A DNA stretch of 64,000 bases, taken from NCBI GenBank assembly GCA_042096455.1, contig JBELLU010000001.1, positions 1-64,000 on the forward strand. The letters are read 5' to 3'. Positions 8,925 to 18,600 of this stretch are shown piece by piece. The first letter of the stretch is position 1; every line of letters begins with the position of its first letter. The DNA comes from UBA7445 sp042096455. Lineage in GTDB: Bacteria; Verrucomicrobiota; Verrucomicrobiia; Opitutales; Coraliomargaritaceae. A program made the position numbers and the translations under genes. The notes beneath the pieces were generated by a model, which saw nothing but the letters and a program-made list of their open reading frames with translations, made no database searches and had not been told where the DNA came from.

Positions 8925-9386
8925 ATGGAATTAACGGAAGCACAACTGGAGACGGTCAAGGAATGGGTGCGGGCGGGCGAATCGCTGGCAACCGTGCAAA
9001 ATCGTTTGCGCGAGGAAATGGACGTGGCGATGACCTACATGGACGTTCGTTTTCTGGTGGATGATCTGGACGTGGTCTCGGAGGTCGCCGAAGAACCGGA
9101 ACCGGAGGAAGGGGACGCGAGCGCGGCGGATGCGGCGGTCGAGGAAGCGGAATTGGTTGAACCCGAGGGCGGGGTACGCGTCGAGCTCGATGCGATCAAA
9201 CGCCCCGGTGCCCTGCTCAGCGGGACGGTGGTCTTTAGCGATGGCAAAAGCATGAGTTGGCAACTCGACGCAAGTGGTCAGTTGGGGCTCTTGCCCGGCG
9301 AGGATCCCGAATACCGTCCGAGTCCCGAGGATGTGCAGGCTTTCCAGAGCGAGCTCTCGAAAGTGGTGCAGTCGCAGGGTTACTAA
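8925..9386 (+). CDS. hypothetical acidic protein downstream of dnaA
   Basis: 153 residues, no family recognised with confidence. The first ~45 residues look helical (MELTEAQLETVKEWVRAGES). A very acidic Glu/Ala linker spans about 50-85. The last ~65 residues resemble a small beta domain (SGTVVFSDGKSMSWQLDASG). No signal peptide or membrane segment is seen. Its place directly behind dnaA suggests co-transcription, but nothing in the sequence indicates a replication role. Its stop is 15 bp from the convergent ubiE stop. Confidence 0.8.
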   Translation: MELTEAQLETVKEWVRAGESLATVQNRLREEMDVAMTYMDVRFLVDDLDVVSEVAEEPEPEEGDASAADAAVEEAELVEPEGGVRVELDAIKRPGALLSGTVVFSDGKSMSWQLDASGQLGLLPGEDPEYRPSPEDVQAFQSELSKVVQSQGY

Positions 9387-9401
9387 ACCCCGGGCGCGGT
9401 T

Positions 9402-10097
9402 TTATTTGGTGGCCTCGTGGATCGCCACGATGGAAAAGGTGAGGGCGATCGCCTTGACGGCGGAGAAGCCCGCCTCACGCACCTGCCGGGCGAGTTGCGG
9501 TCTGGATGGAAATGCCTCGATGGAACCGGCGAGGTAATCATAGGCGCCCTTGTCGCCGGTCGCCAAGGCCGCGAGGCGTGGCAGGATAAATTTGAGGTAG
9601 AGGTAATAGAAGGGACGGAACCAGACATGGGGCTGGGAAAATTCGAGGATAAACAAACGCCCGCCCGGGCGCAGGACGCGGTGGATCTCGGAGAGGCCCT
9701 TGTGGCGGTCTTCAAAATTGCGCACCCCGAATGCGATCGTGATGGCATCGACCGAGGCGTCTGGGAGCGGCAATGCCATGCAATCGCCAAAGGTGAACTC
9801 GAGGTCGGCGTATGCGGCGCGCTCCTTTTTTTTGAGTCGGGCGGTTTCCAGCATGGGTTCGCAAAAATCCATTCCGCACACCGCCACATCGGTGCCGAGG
9901 CGGTCGCGCAATTTAAAAGCGACGTCGCCGCTCCCGGTGGCGAGATCCACAATCCGGCGCGGGGCAAAGGCCTGCACCCGGTCCGCGAGGACCTTGCGCC
10001 AATAATAATCAACCCCGCCACTGAGAAAGTGGTTGGCGAAGTCATAACGGTTCGCAATATTTGCGAACATGCGGTTCACGCTTTTGCCTTCAGGCAT
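9402..10097 (-). CDS. ubiE: demethylmenaquinone/ubiquinone C-methyltransferase (UbiE/MenG)
   Basis: SAM-dependent methyltransferase finishing quinone synthesis, 231 residues. Seen: MFANIANRYDFANHFLS at the N terminus, SAM motif I IVDLATGSGDVAFKL, the family signature AFGVRNFEDRHKGL and a C-terminal LTFSIVAIHEA. ATG 10097 (MPEGKSVNRMF) was preferred over 10190, because the extension would run into the upstream promoter region shared with the HU gene. A menaquinone role (MenG) is more likely than ubiquinone in this phylum and fits the ACIII-cbb3 operon at 15-26 kb, whose electron donor is expected to be menaquinol. Confidence 0.93.
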   Translation of the reverse strand: MPEGKSVNRMFANIANRYDFANHFLSGGVDYYWRKVLADRVQAFAPRRIVDLATGSGDVAFKLRDRLGTDVAVCGMDFCEPMLETARLKKKERAAYADLEFTFGDCMALPLPDASVDAITIAFGVRNFEDRHKGLSEIHRVLRPGGRLFILEFSQPHVWFRPFYYLYLKFILPRLAALATGDKGAYDYLAGSIEAFPSRPQLARQVREAGFSAVKAIALTFSIVAIHEATK

Positions 10098-10142
10098 AGG
10101 AAGAAAAGTTTTAAATTGTTGGTTAGACGGATGTTTTCGAGT

Positions 10143-10171
10143 TTGACAGTATTTACCACGCTCAAAGTATC
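10143..10171 (+). promoter_or_regulatory. possible promoter of the HU-like gene
   Basis: A perfect -35 hexamer TTGACA (10143-10148) is followed after 16-17 bp by a weak AAGTAT/AGTATC -10. It lies between divergent ubiE and the HU gene and points towards HU. Confidence 0.35.
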
Positions 10172-10225
10172 GTATGTCTAGTGATTGCACAGTCTATCTT
10201 TTAATTGATTTCAAGTAATACGAGT

Positions 10226-10549
10226 ATGTCCAAAAACCTTACCAAGCGCGATATCGTCCTCGACATCTATGAGGGCACCAGCATTCCACAAAAAGATGTC
10301 AGAGAAACCGTGCAGCGTACCTTAAACGCAATCGCGAAAGCACTGGCGGAAGGACGCAATGTGGAACTGCGCAACTTCGGAGTCTTTGAGGTGCAGGTGC
10401 GCAAGTCCCGCATTGGGCGCAATCCCAACAAACCGGAAACCGATGTCGTGATCCCGACGCGAGCCGTGATCAAATTCAAGGCGGGCAAGGAATTGAAGGA
10501 ACAACTCGCGGAGCTCGATATTTCCGCATTAAACGACGGTGAGGGTTAA
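10226..10549 (+). CDS. HU/IHF-family DNA-binding protein
   Basis: Nucleoid-associated architectural protein, 107 residues from ATG 10226; a TTG at 10205 would add seven residues without need. It starts with the family pattern NLTKRDIVLDIYE and has the beta-arm signature VELRNFGVFEVQVRKSRIGR followed by NPNKPE. HU/IHF proteins dimerise and bend DNA; which subtype this is cannot be decided by eye. A C-terminal extension of about 15 residues is acidic. The gene is preceded by a TTGACA promoter-like box and followed 59 bp later by hisS. Confidence 0.92.
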   Translation: MSKNLTKRDIVLDIYEGTSIPQKDVRETVQRTLNAIAKALAEGRNVELRNFGVFEVQVRKSRIGRNPNKPETDVVIPTRAVIKFKAGKELKEQLAELDISALNDGEG

Positions 10550-10608
10550 GGGCGAGCACCGGAACGGATTCCCCGCAGACAGTCTATAACAACCCGACCG
10601 ACCCTGGC

Positions 10609-11943
10609 ATGAGTTTTGAAACCCTTCCCGGATTCCGGGCATTCTATCCCGAGAGCAGCGCGCGCCGCGCCTATATTTTTGAGAATTGGCGGGCGGTCGC
10701 ACAGAGTTTCAACTTCCAGGAATACGATGCCCCGGTGCTGGAACCGCTCGAGTTGTATATCGAGAAATCCGGCGAGGAAATCGTCGGCCAGTTGTTTCAC
10801 TTTGAGGACCGCGGGGGACGGGCGGTGGCGCTCCGTCCGGAGATGACGCCGTCGCTGGCGCGCTTGGTGGGCGCGAAGGCAAACAGTCTCAAGCGTCCGA
10901 TCAAATGGTTTAACATCGGGGAGCATTACCGTTACGAGCGGCCGCAGAAGGGACGCCTGCGTGCCTTTTACCAGTTTAATGCCGACATTTTGGGCGAGTC
11001 CGGTGCGAGCGCCGATGCGGAATTAATCGCGCTGCTGGTGCAATCCTTGAAAGCCTTCGGTTTGGGGGTGGAGGATTTCAAGCTGCGTTTGAGTGACCGC
11101 GACCTCTGGTTGTTCCTGCTGGCAGCGGAGGGATTGGACGCGGCGGGCTCGGCGCAGGTCTTGGGGATCATCGACAAACTGGAACGCAACAGCCGCGAGA
11201 AAACCCTTGAGCAATTGGCGACGGTATTGGGCGAATCGGCGGCGGCGTTTATGACGAAGGTCGAAGCGGTGGTGGCAATCCGTGATTTTCCCGCACTGGT
11301 CGAGTATTTCACGGCGCTGCCGGTGGAGGGGGCGCAGACCGAAGCGATTGAAGCCCGGCTCGCGGAGTGGCGGGTTTTATTGGCGGCATTGGGCAACAGT
11401 GGGGCGGGGGGATTTATCGAGATTGATTTGGGGATCGTGCGCGGTCTGGCGTATTACACCGGTTTTGTCTTTGAGGCATTTGAGGCGAGCGGGGAGGGGC
11501 GCGCCCTGGCAGGGGGCGGTCGCTACGATGATTTGGTCGGCAAGCTCTGCGGTCAGGCGATGCCGGCGGTTGGTTTTGCGATGGGCGATGTCACTTTGGG
11601 CGACTTGCTGGAAAAGAAGGGTTTGCTGGACGTTGCTGAAGCGGGGCCGGATTTCATATTTATCATCGGGGGTGCGGCGGAACGGGCGCAGGCTTTGGCG
11701 GACGCCGCTTGCTTACGGGCCGCGGGGTATAGCGTGGAATATCCGCTGAAGGAGGTCGCCTTTGGGAAACAGTTTAAAGAGGCGAATCAACGGGGTGCGC
11801 GTTTTGCGATTATTTATGGCTCCGAGGAATTGGCGTCCGGGGTTTTGAAGGTGCGTGATATGGCTGCCGGCACGGAAACAGATTATCCGCGGGCGGATCT
11901 GGTGGCCTTTGCGGAGTCGCTGCTTGAGGAGGGACAGGACTAG
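10609..11943 (+). CDS. hisS: histidyl-tRNA synthetase
   Basis: Class II aminoacyl-tRNA synthetase charging tRNA-His, 444 residues. Motif 2 reads LRPEMTPSLARLV, the form I associate with plant-type HisRS, rather than the commoner LRPEGT. The histidine-specific loop RGLAYYTGFVFEAF and motif 3 region AGGGRYDDLVGKL are intact. A C-terminal anticodon-binding domain (about 350-444) is present. HisZ, the catalytically dead paralogue, was considered but is unlikely because these residues are kept and the anticodon domain exists. mazG begins 3 bp after the stop. Confidence 0.9.
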   Translation: MSFETLPGFRAFYPESSARRAYIFENWRAVAQSFNFQEYDAPVLEPLELYIEKSGEEIVGQLFHFEDRGGRAVALRPEMTPSLARLVGAKANSLKRPIKWFNIGEHYRYERPQKGRLRAFYQFNADILGESGASADAELIALLVQSLKAFGLGVEDFKLRLSDRDLWLFLLAAEGLDAAGSAQVLGIIDKLERNSREKTLEQLATVLGESAAAFMTKVEAVVAIRDFPALVEYFTALPVEGAQTEAIEARLAEWRVLLAALGNSGAGGFIEIDLGIVRGLAYYTGFVFEAFEASGEGRALAGGGRYDDLVGKLCGQAMPAVGFAMGDVTLGDLLEKKGLLDVAEAGPDFIFIIGGAAERAQALADAACLRAAGYSVEYPLKEVAFGKQFKEANQRGARFAIIYGSEELASGVLKVRDMAAGTETDYPRADLVAFAESLLEEGQD

Positions 11944-11946
11944 GGG

Positions 11947-12606
11947 ATGTCGGAATCGGGGATAGTGGCGCTCTTGAAAACGGTGGCAGCCCTTCGCGAT
12001 CCGGAGAGCGGGTGCCCCTGGGATATCGAACAGGATCACCAGTCCATCACGGATTGCCTGATTGATGAATGCAGTGAATTGCTGCAAACGATCGACCGAA
12101 GCGACATGGATCACATGGAAGAGGAGTTGGGGGATGTATTGTTGCAGGTTGTGATGCATGCCCAGATGGCGAAGGAGGCGGGGCATTTTGATTTTGATTC
12201 GGTTTGTCGGGAGATTAACGCGAAGTTGGTACGGCGGCATCCGCATGTTTTTGGAGAGGCGAACGTGAAGGACAGCGCCGCCCTGCTGGAGCAATGGGAA
12301 GCTATCAAGGCGGCGGAGAAGAAACGCGGTCCGGCGGAAAGCGGGCGCTTCAAGGATTTGCCGCCGCTTTTGCCGGCCCTCATGTTTGCGCAGGATGTTT
12401 ACAAGCAGATCGTGAAACAGAAAATGGAAACGGGTGATTTGCTGAACCGGGAGGTGATCGAAAGGGAAGCGGCGGAACTGGAGGCGGAGACCCTGGGGGC
12501 ACGGCTTTTTGAAATCGCGGCGGCGTGTCAGGAACGCAAGCTGGATCCGGAGGCGCTCCTGCGGCGATATGCGCAGGGAATCGTGGATGCCTTGGATAAG
12601 AAGTAG
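11947..12606 (+). CDS. mazG: nucleoside triphosphate pyrophosphohydrolase MazG
   Basis: Predicted all-alpha NTP pyrophosphatase that cleaves (d)NTPs to NMP and PPi, 219 residues, about the length of single-module MazG proteins. N-terminal LRDPESGCPWDIEQDH is the classic LRxxxGCPWDxxQTH pattern. The metal-binding ExxE..ExxD helices are visible as DECSELLQTI and EEELGDVLLQVVMHAQ. RRHPHVFGEA follows, as in E. coli MazG. It is in tight tandem with hisS and is followed by the copper ATPase 45 bp on. Confidence 0.93.
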   Translation: MSESGIVALLKTVAALRDPESGCPWDIEQDHQSITDCLIDECSELLQTIDRSDMDHMEEELGDVLLQVVMHAQMAKEAGHFDFDSVCREINAKLVRRHPHVFGEANVKDSAALLEQWEAIKAAEKKRGPAESGRFKDLPPLLPALMFAQDVYKQIVKQKMETGDLLNREVIEREAAELEAETLGARLFEIAAACQERKLDPEALLRRYAQGIVDALDKK

Positions 12607-12651
12607 GCGGCTGGCTTGCATCGGTGCAACAATCCGCATAGCTGTATTTTG

Positions 12652-14637
12652 ATGGAGCTTGCCGAAAAAGAAGATGTCGCGGGTACACAAGCGGGGACTT
12701 GTTCTGCGCGGGAGCTTCCCTGTGGTGCGGCGGGCCCGGGTTCAACACGCGCCTGGTTGCACGTGGGGATTGCGGCGGTTTTTGCGGGGCAAAGCATGGT
12801 GCTTTCGCTGGCGCTCAACATGACGCCCCCCGTTTTTGGTTCGACCGTTTATTGGGTTTTGCACGGGGGATTGATCGCCTCGGCACTCTTGGTCTTTCTC
12901 TTTCTCGGCGGAAATTTGCTGCGGGCGACGCTCGGGATGTGTCGCTCGGGGCGGCTCTCGATTGACGGGCTCTTTATGCTGAGCTTGTTGGGGGCTTTTG
13001 TCGGTTCCCTGTTGTCGAGTCTCACGGGCAAGGGCGCGATTTTTTACGAGGTGGTCTCCGTGGTGATTGCAATACACGCGCTGGGGCGGGTGTTCAGTGA
13101 GCGTTCCTTTGCGCGCCTGAAGGCGGCGACCGACGATTTGAGCGAGCGCTTTGACCGGGTGCGGGTGCGGCGCGGTGACCGCTGGGAATGGTCGGGGCTC
13201 GACTCGGTGCAGGCGGGCGAGACGGTGCGGGTTGAGGCGGGGGATCCCGTCTCGGTGGACGGGCTGATTCTGGAGGGCCGGGGTTACGTGAATGAATCGG
13301 CGCTCTCGGGTGAACCCTTGCCAATTGTGCGGCAGGCGGGGGATCGTCTGCGGGCGGGCACCTATTCATTGGATGGAGACTTTGTGGTGGAAACGGAGGC
13401 GGTCTTAGGCGGGCGTGAGTTGGACGGTATTTTAGAGTTGGTTCACTCGCGGGCAGGTCGTCCCTCGCAATTACAGACGCAGGCGGACCGCTTGATTCAA
13501 TTCTTTCTGCCGCTGGTGGCAGGGGTGAGTTTTGTGACGGGCTTGTATTGGTTATGGGCGGGCGACTGGGCGTCGGCGGTCTTCAATGCCATGGCGGTTC
13601 TGTTAGTGGCCTGTCCCTGTGCCTTGGGATTGGCGACCCCCGTGGCGATTTGGCAGGGCCTCTATCGTCTTTCGCGCAGTGGTCTGGCGAGCCGGGACGG
13701 CGCTTTGATCGATACCCTCGCGCAAACGAGACGCATCTTTTTCGACAAGACCGGCACCTTGAGCGAGTCGCAGTTACAGGTAACGGAGTGCGCGGTGATG
13801 GATGCCTGGGCGGAGCGCAAGCGCAAGCGGGACTTGCTGGCTGCGGTGCGCGCCTTGGAGTCGAAGTCGGAGCACCCCGTGGCGCGTTCGCTGACGCGTT
13901 ATTGCAGGGAAGGGGATGAGGGCATGGAGTTGACGGACTTGAGGGATTATGCGGGCGCGGGCATCGGTGGACGGGTGCAGGGATTTGAGCTGCGGGTCGG
14001 CGAGGCGGATTTGGTGCCGGGGGCGGAGGTCAGTGCGGGCTTGGCGCGGTTGAAAGAAGCTGCGGGGAAGCGCGTCTTTGCGTTTGTGGATGGGGAACTG
14101 GCGGCGGTCTTTGTTTTGCGGGAGGTGCTGCGGGCGGGGGTGGACTCGACTTGGGCGGAGCTGGAATCCCTTGGGATCGCCAGCGAGATTTTGACCGGGG
14201 ATCCCCGGCCGCAAGTGAAGGTGCCGGATAGGGTCTGCGTGCGGGCCGGTTTGCGGGCAAAGGAAAAAGCAGCGCGGGTGCGTGAATCGAGCGCCTCGGG
14301 GGAGCGGCCTTTATTTATTGGCGACGGCATCAATGATTCCGGGGCGATGGTCGAGGCGTCCGCCGCGATTGCGATGGGAAGCGGGGCAGCGCTTGCCCGC
14401 AGTGCGGCGGGGGCGCTCTTTGCGGGTGATCAGGTCGCGTTTTTACCGGAGGCCATCCGTTTGGCGCGCGCCCTGCAGCAACGCTTGCGGGGCAATTTGA
14501 TCTACGCCGCGCTCTATAATTGCGCCGGAATGTTCCTGGCGGCCACCGGGAACCTGCACCCCGTGGCGGCAGCCTGTATTATGTTTGTCTCCAGCGCATG
14601 GGTGCTGAGCCGCGCCAAGCTCCCCGAGGGGGTATAA
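12652..14637 (+). CDS. heavy-metal (copper) P1B-type ATPase, CcoI-like
   Basis: Membrane cation pump of about 661 residues. Four N-terminal membrane helices precede the actuator domain (SALSGEPLP). The membrane metal site is CPC in VACPCALGLATP near residue 320. The phosphorylation loop DKTGTL lies near residue 365, the HP motif SEHPVARS near 406 and GDGINDSGAM near 557. The N terminus lacks an HMA metal-binding domain; only two scattered Cys (TCSARELPC) occur there. CPC points to Cu(I). Standing 370 bp before an operon encoding a cbb3 oxidase, it is a good candidate for the CcoI role of supplying copper to the oxidase. ATG 12652 was preferred to the upstream TTG at 12616. Confidence 0.85.
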   Translation: MELAEKEDVAGTQAGTCSARELPCGAAGPGSTRAWLHVGIAAVFAGQSMVLSLALNMTPPVFGSTVYWVLHGGLIASALLVFLFLGGNLLRATLGMCRSGRLSIDGLFMLSLLGAFVGSLLSSLTGKGAIFYEVVSVVIAIHALGRVFSERSFARLKAATDDLSERFDRVRVRRGDRWEWSGLDSVQAGETVRVEAGDPVSVDGLILEGRGYVNESALSGEPLPIVRQAGDRLRAGTYSLDGDFVVETEAVLGGRELDGILELVHSRAGRPSQLQTQADRLIQFFLPLVAGVSFVTGLYWLWAGDWASAVFNAMAVLLVACPCALGLATPVAIWQGLYRLSRSGLASRDGALIDTLAQTRRIFFDKTGTLSESQLQVTECAVMDAWAERKRKRDLLAAVRALESKSEHPVARSLTRYCREGDEGMELTDLRDYAGAGIGGRVQGFELRVGEADLVPGAEVSAGLARLKEAAGKRVFAFVDGELAAVFVLREVLRAGVDSTWAELESLGIASEILTGDPRPQVKVPDRVCVRAGLRAKEKAARVRESSASGERPLFIGDGINDSGAMVEASAAIAMGSGAALARSAAGALFAGDQVAFLPEAIRLARALQQRLRGNLIYAALYNCAGMFLAATGNLHPVAAACIMFVSSAWVLSRAKLPEGV

Positions 14638-15005
14638 ATTTAATTAATAGCTCTGATTGCTTTTGCTTATTGATGCAGCCTTGCGAGAACTGAGCATTGC
14701 CAAGATCAATTCATATTCCTAATGCTCTTGACGATTATTTCTAATAAGTCGCGAGCAATCTGGTAAACGCATCGCCGAGCGTTATCATGAGAGTGTCGTT
14801 ACTTATTGGTATCGATACCTGCATTTTTTCAAAAAGATAATTGCTATTATTTTTTAGCTGAATTTCATTCGCCTTTTAATGAGCTACCGACCTGCTAGGA
14901 CCGTCTCAGATATCACAACGACGCTTGTTTGCCCAACGGGTAGAAGTCAGGACTTTTTGGCGTCTCTCACTTTCAACAACAGCTTGAAACCTTTCTAGAG
15001 TTACG
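14638..15005. other. AT-rich promoter region of the respiratory operon
   Basis: This 368 bp spacer has no gene. It is AT-rich, holds a perfect 12-bp palindrome (14808-14819) and an AT-rich stretch with a TATTAT (14845-14850) that could be a -10 box. No clear -35 partner, FNR box or terminator was found by eye. Confidence 0.55.
14808..14819. promoter_or_regulatory. palindrome, possible operator of the act-cco operon
   Basis: GGTATCGATACC is a perfect inverted repeat about 190 bp before actA and 26 bp before the TATTAT candidate -10. A dimeric regulator could bind here; which one is unknown. Confidence 0.35.
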
Positions 15006-15659
15006 ATGGCGAATGTATTTCCAAAATGGGTGAACACCGTTCCGATCAAATTGATCGTGGGGATTCTACTGATCAAGACAGCGGTGGTGCTGGGGGTGAC
15101 CTATTACTGCACGCCAAAATACACGCGGGTGGGCTACGCGCCGACCCAACCGGTGGCCTTCAGTCACGCCTTGCACTCCGGGCAACTGGAAATTGATTGT
15201 CGTTATTGTCACACCTACGTGGACCGTTCGGGTCACTCCAACGTTCCGACCACCGAGGTCTGCATGAGCTGCCACAGCATGGTGCGGAAGGATGACCCGC
15301 AACTGGCAGTGGTGCGCGACAGCTATGAATCCGGCGAACCGGTTCCTTGGGTACGCATTCACAAGGTGCCCGATTATGTTTATTTTAACCACGCGGTGCA
15401 CGTGAACCGTGGAATCAGCTGTGTGGAATGTCACGGCCGCATCGACCAAATGGAAGTGGTGCACCATGCCAAGCCTCTGAGCATGGGCTTCTGCCTCGAG
15501 TGTCACCGCAACCCCGAGGATTACATCCGCCCGGTTGAGGAAGTTTACAACCTCGATTGGGAACGACCCACCGATGCCGCCAGCCAGGCGGAATTTGAAG
15601 GTTATGTACACGATTGGAAAGTTAACCCTCCACAGAGCTGTTCCGGCTGCCACCGTTAA
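15006..15659 (+). CDS. actA: alternative complex III pentaheme cytochrome c, ActA
   Basis: Periplasmic multiheme electron-transfer subunit of quinol:cytochrome c oxidoreductase ACIII, 217 residues. One N-terminal membrane anchor (about 12-32) is followed by exactly five CxxCH motifs: CRYCH, CMSCH, CVECH, CLECH and CSGCH, the heme count known for ActA. FSHALHSG and FNHAVHVN supply distal His ligands typical of cytochrome c7-like folds. It is the first gene of an operon continuing without a clear break to 26442. C-ending codons are abundant here, unlike in the flanking genes. Confidence 0.95.
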   Translation: MANVFPKWVNTVPIKLIVGILLIKTAVVLGVTYYCTPKYTRVGYAPTQPVAFSHALHSGQLEIDCRYCHTYVDRSGHSNVPTTEVCMSCHSMVRKDDPQLAVVRDSYESGEPVPWVRIHKVPDYVYFNHAVHVNRGISCVECHGRIDQMEVVHHAKPLSMGFCLECHRNPEDYIRPVEEVYNLDWERPTDAASQAEFEGYVHDWKVNPPQSCSGCHR

Positions 15660-15677
15660 ACAATTTTACGAACTACG

Positions 15678-18600
15678 ATGAAGGAATTTGAAAATTCAGG
15701 CCCGCGCTATTGGAAGAGCCTCGATGGACTCGCGGAAACCCCCGCCTTTAAGGAATGGGTGGAGCGCGAATTTCCTGCTGGCGCAGCGGAGTTGGAGGGG
15801 GTCAATCGCCGCCAATTCATGAAAGTCATGGCAGCGTCCTTCGGGCTTGCCGGGATGGGCATGGCAGGTTGCCGCCGTCCGGTACAAACGATTCTGCCCT
15901 ACGCCAAGCAACCGGAAAACCTGATTCCCGGAGTCCCTTCTTATTACGCGAGCTCCATGCCGGGCTTGAGCGGCAATGTTCCCCTCATTGTGGAAACCCA
16001 CAGTGGTCGCCCCACCAAAGTGGAGGGCAACCCGAGCTACACCCCATTTGGCGGAGCGAGCAGCATTCAATCGCAGGCAAGCGTGCTCGACCTTTACGAT
16101 CCCGACCGCGCCACCAAAAGCATCGCGAAGGGCGGCCGGCTCTCACCCGAGAAAGTCCGCGACCTCTTGGAATCGATTCGCAAGGCGCACTTGGAAGATC
16201 AGGGCGAAGCTTTGGTGGTGCTCGCGGAACCGGGCACTTCTCCCAGTCGCGCTTCCCTCTTAGAATCCCTGCAAAATAAATTCCCGAAGGCGACCATCGC
16301 GCAGTATGCGCCCTTGGTGCAACACGCCTCCCGTGATGCCGCCGCGCTGGTCTTTGGAGCGCCGCTCGACGCCCAACCGCAATATGAAGCGGCGGAGCGC
16401 ATCCTCTCGATCGATGCCGATTTCATTACGGAGGGCGATGGCAATACCGCTTATGCCCGCGCCTTCACCAAAACCCGCAAGGTTAAAGACAAGAGCGATG
16501 CCGCCAAGATGAGCCGTCTCTATGTCGCGGAGAGTATTTTGACGAACACCGGTTCGATGGCAGACCACCGTCTGCGCCTCAGCAGCGGCGAAATGGGAGC
16601 CTTTGCGGCAGCGGTTGCAGTGGAAGTGCTCCGCGCCAAGCAAACCGGGGGTGCGCTGCAGGCGCAACTCGAGGGGATCGCCGCCCAGCTTAAAGTTGAC
16701 CAAAAATGGGTTGAGGAATGTGCCGCCGATCTGGTGGCGCACCGGGGTCACGCTCTGGTGGTGGCAGGGGCGCATTTGCCGAAGTCGGTCCATGTAATCG
16801 TGCATGCCCTCAACGCTGCCTTGCAGGCACCGGTCAAATACCTGCCCGCTGCGGCGAAGCCTGCCGGAATCGAAGCCGCGATTGAGCGACTCAACGCAGG
16901 CGGGGTCGAAAACCTCATCATTCTCGGCGGGAATCCCGTCTACAACGCCCCGGTCGATCTCGACTTCGCGGCGGCACAAGCCAAGGCGAAACAGAGCATT
17001 TGCCTGAGTGACAGCGCCAACGAAACCACCGCGATCTCGGATGTCTTGGTGGCGCGCTCGCACTATCTCGAATCCTGGAGCGACGGACGCACCTTTGACG
17101 GCACCCTCGTTCCGGTGCAGCCCATGATTGAGCCTCTGTTCCCGACCTTCAATGAGTTGGAAGTCCTGGCTCGTCTCGCCGGTGCCGAAACAAAAGATCC
17201 CTACGCGATCGTGCAGGCCACCTTCAAGGCGCAGGGCGGTTCCGATTTTAACCGTTTCCTCTCGGTCGGATTACTTGAAGACAGCGCACCCAAGCCGGTC
17301 AAAGCCAAGTGCAATTTTGCCGCCGCCGCGAAAGCGATTGCGGCGGATTCCGCCCTCGCATCAGTGAGCCGCCCCGACGCTGGCGCGCTGGAAGCACGCT
17401 TCACTCCGAGTTCCCACACCCTCGACGGACGCTACTCCAACAACGGCTGGCTCCTGGAATGCCCCGATCCCATCACAAAATTGACTTGGGACAACGCGAT
17501 CCTGATCAGCCCGCGCCTTGCGAAGGAATTGGAAGCGCGCGATGGCGTACAAATTTTCCCCGGCCTGAAACCGATGAATCAGGAAAACGCTTTCTTTGAA
17601 GGGGCGAAGGGCACCCTGCAGAGCAACAAGGCGGTCTTCAATCGCGGCAAGGAAATGGCGGTGCTCGCGGAGTTGACCATCAACGGACGCACCATCAAGG
17701 CACCGATTCACGTGGTGCCCGGCATGGCGAATTACACCATCCAGTTGCCGCTGGGCTTCGGTCGCAAGGTGACCGGTCGGGTTGGGCAGGGCAGCGGATT
17801 TGATTTTTACGGACTGCGCGAATCCGGCGCGAGCGGTTACGCCCTCAAGGCGGCGCTCAAATTGACGCAGGAAACTTATCGCCTCGCCAACACCCAGGAG
17901 CACTGGTCGATGGAGGGCCGCGCCATTGTGCGCGAGGGCAATGCCGATTACTACAAGAAGAAGCCTGACTTCGTGCAAAAGATGGGGGTCGAGTCGCACG
18001 CGCCCGCCAACTACGGAAAATACAAGGACAAGTCCCTTCAGGAAAAATCCCTTGAGAATTACCGGGGCAACTCCGCCTACGTGCACCCGAAGTTCAACGC
18101 TCCCGATCCCAACGTTAAAGTCTGGAAGGGCAACGAAGACAAATTCCCCAAACCGCAACAATGGGGGATGTCGATTGATCTCAACAGTTGCACCGGCTGT
18201 GCCGCTTGCGTGGTCGCATGTCAAAGCGAGAACAACATTCCAATCGTAGGCAAGGACCAGACCCTTCGCGGGCGCGAGATGCACTGGATGCGGATCGACC
18301 GTTATTTCTCCGCGCCGGAATATGATCAAACCAGCGTCCCGGAAGAGGTGCAGGTCTCCTTCATGGGGATGCTCTGTCAGCACTGCGAAAACGCCCCCTG
18401 CGAAAGTGTTTGCCCCGTGAACGCCACCGTCCACGACCGCACCGGTCTCAACGTGATGGCCTACAACCGTTGCGTTGGCACCCGTTACTGCGCCAACAAT
18501 TGCCCCTACAAGGTGCGCCGCTTTAATTTCTTCGATTGGAACAAGCGCCAAATCGGTGATTTCTACAAAGGCCCCTTCGGCAAAGTGGATGTTCCCGAAA

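Noticed and set aside
10609..11943. HisZ (ATP phosphoribosyltransferase regulatory subunit)
   Set aside because: Histidine-binding loop and anticodon-binding domain of HisRS are both present and no his biosynthesis genes adjoin.
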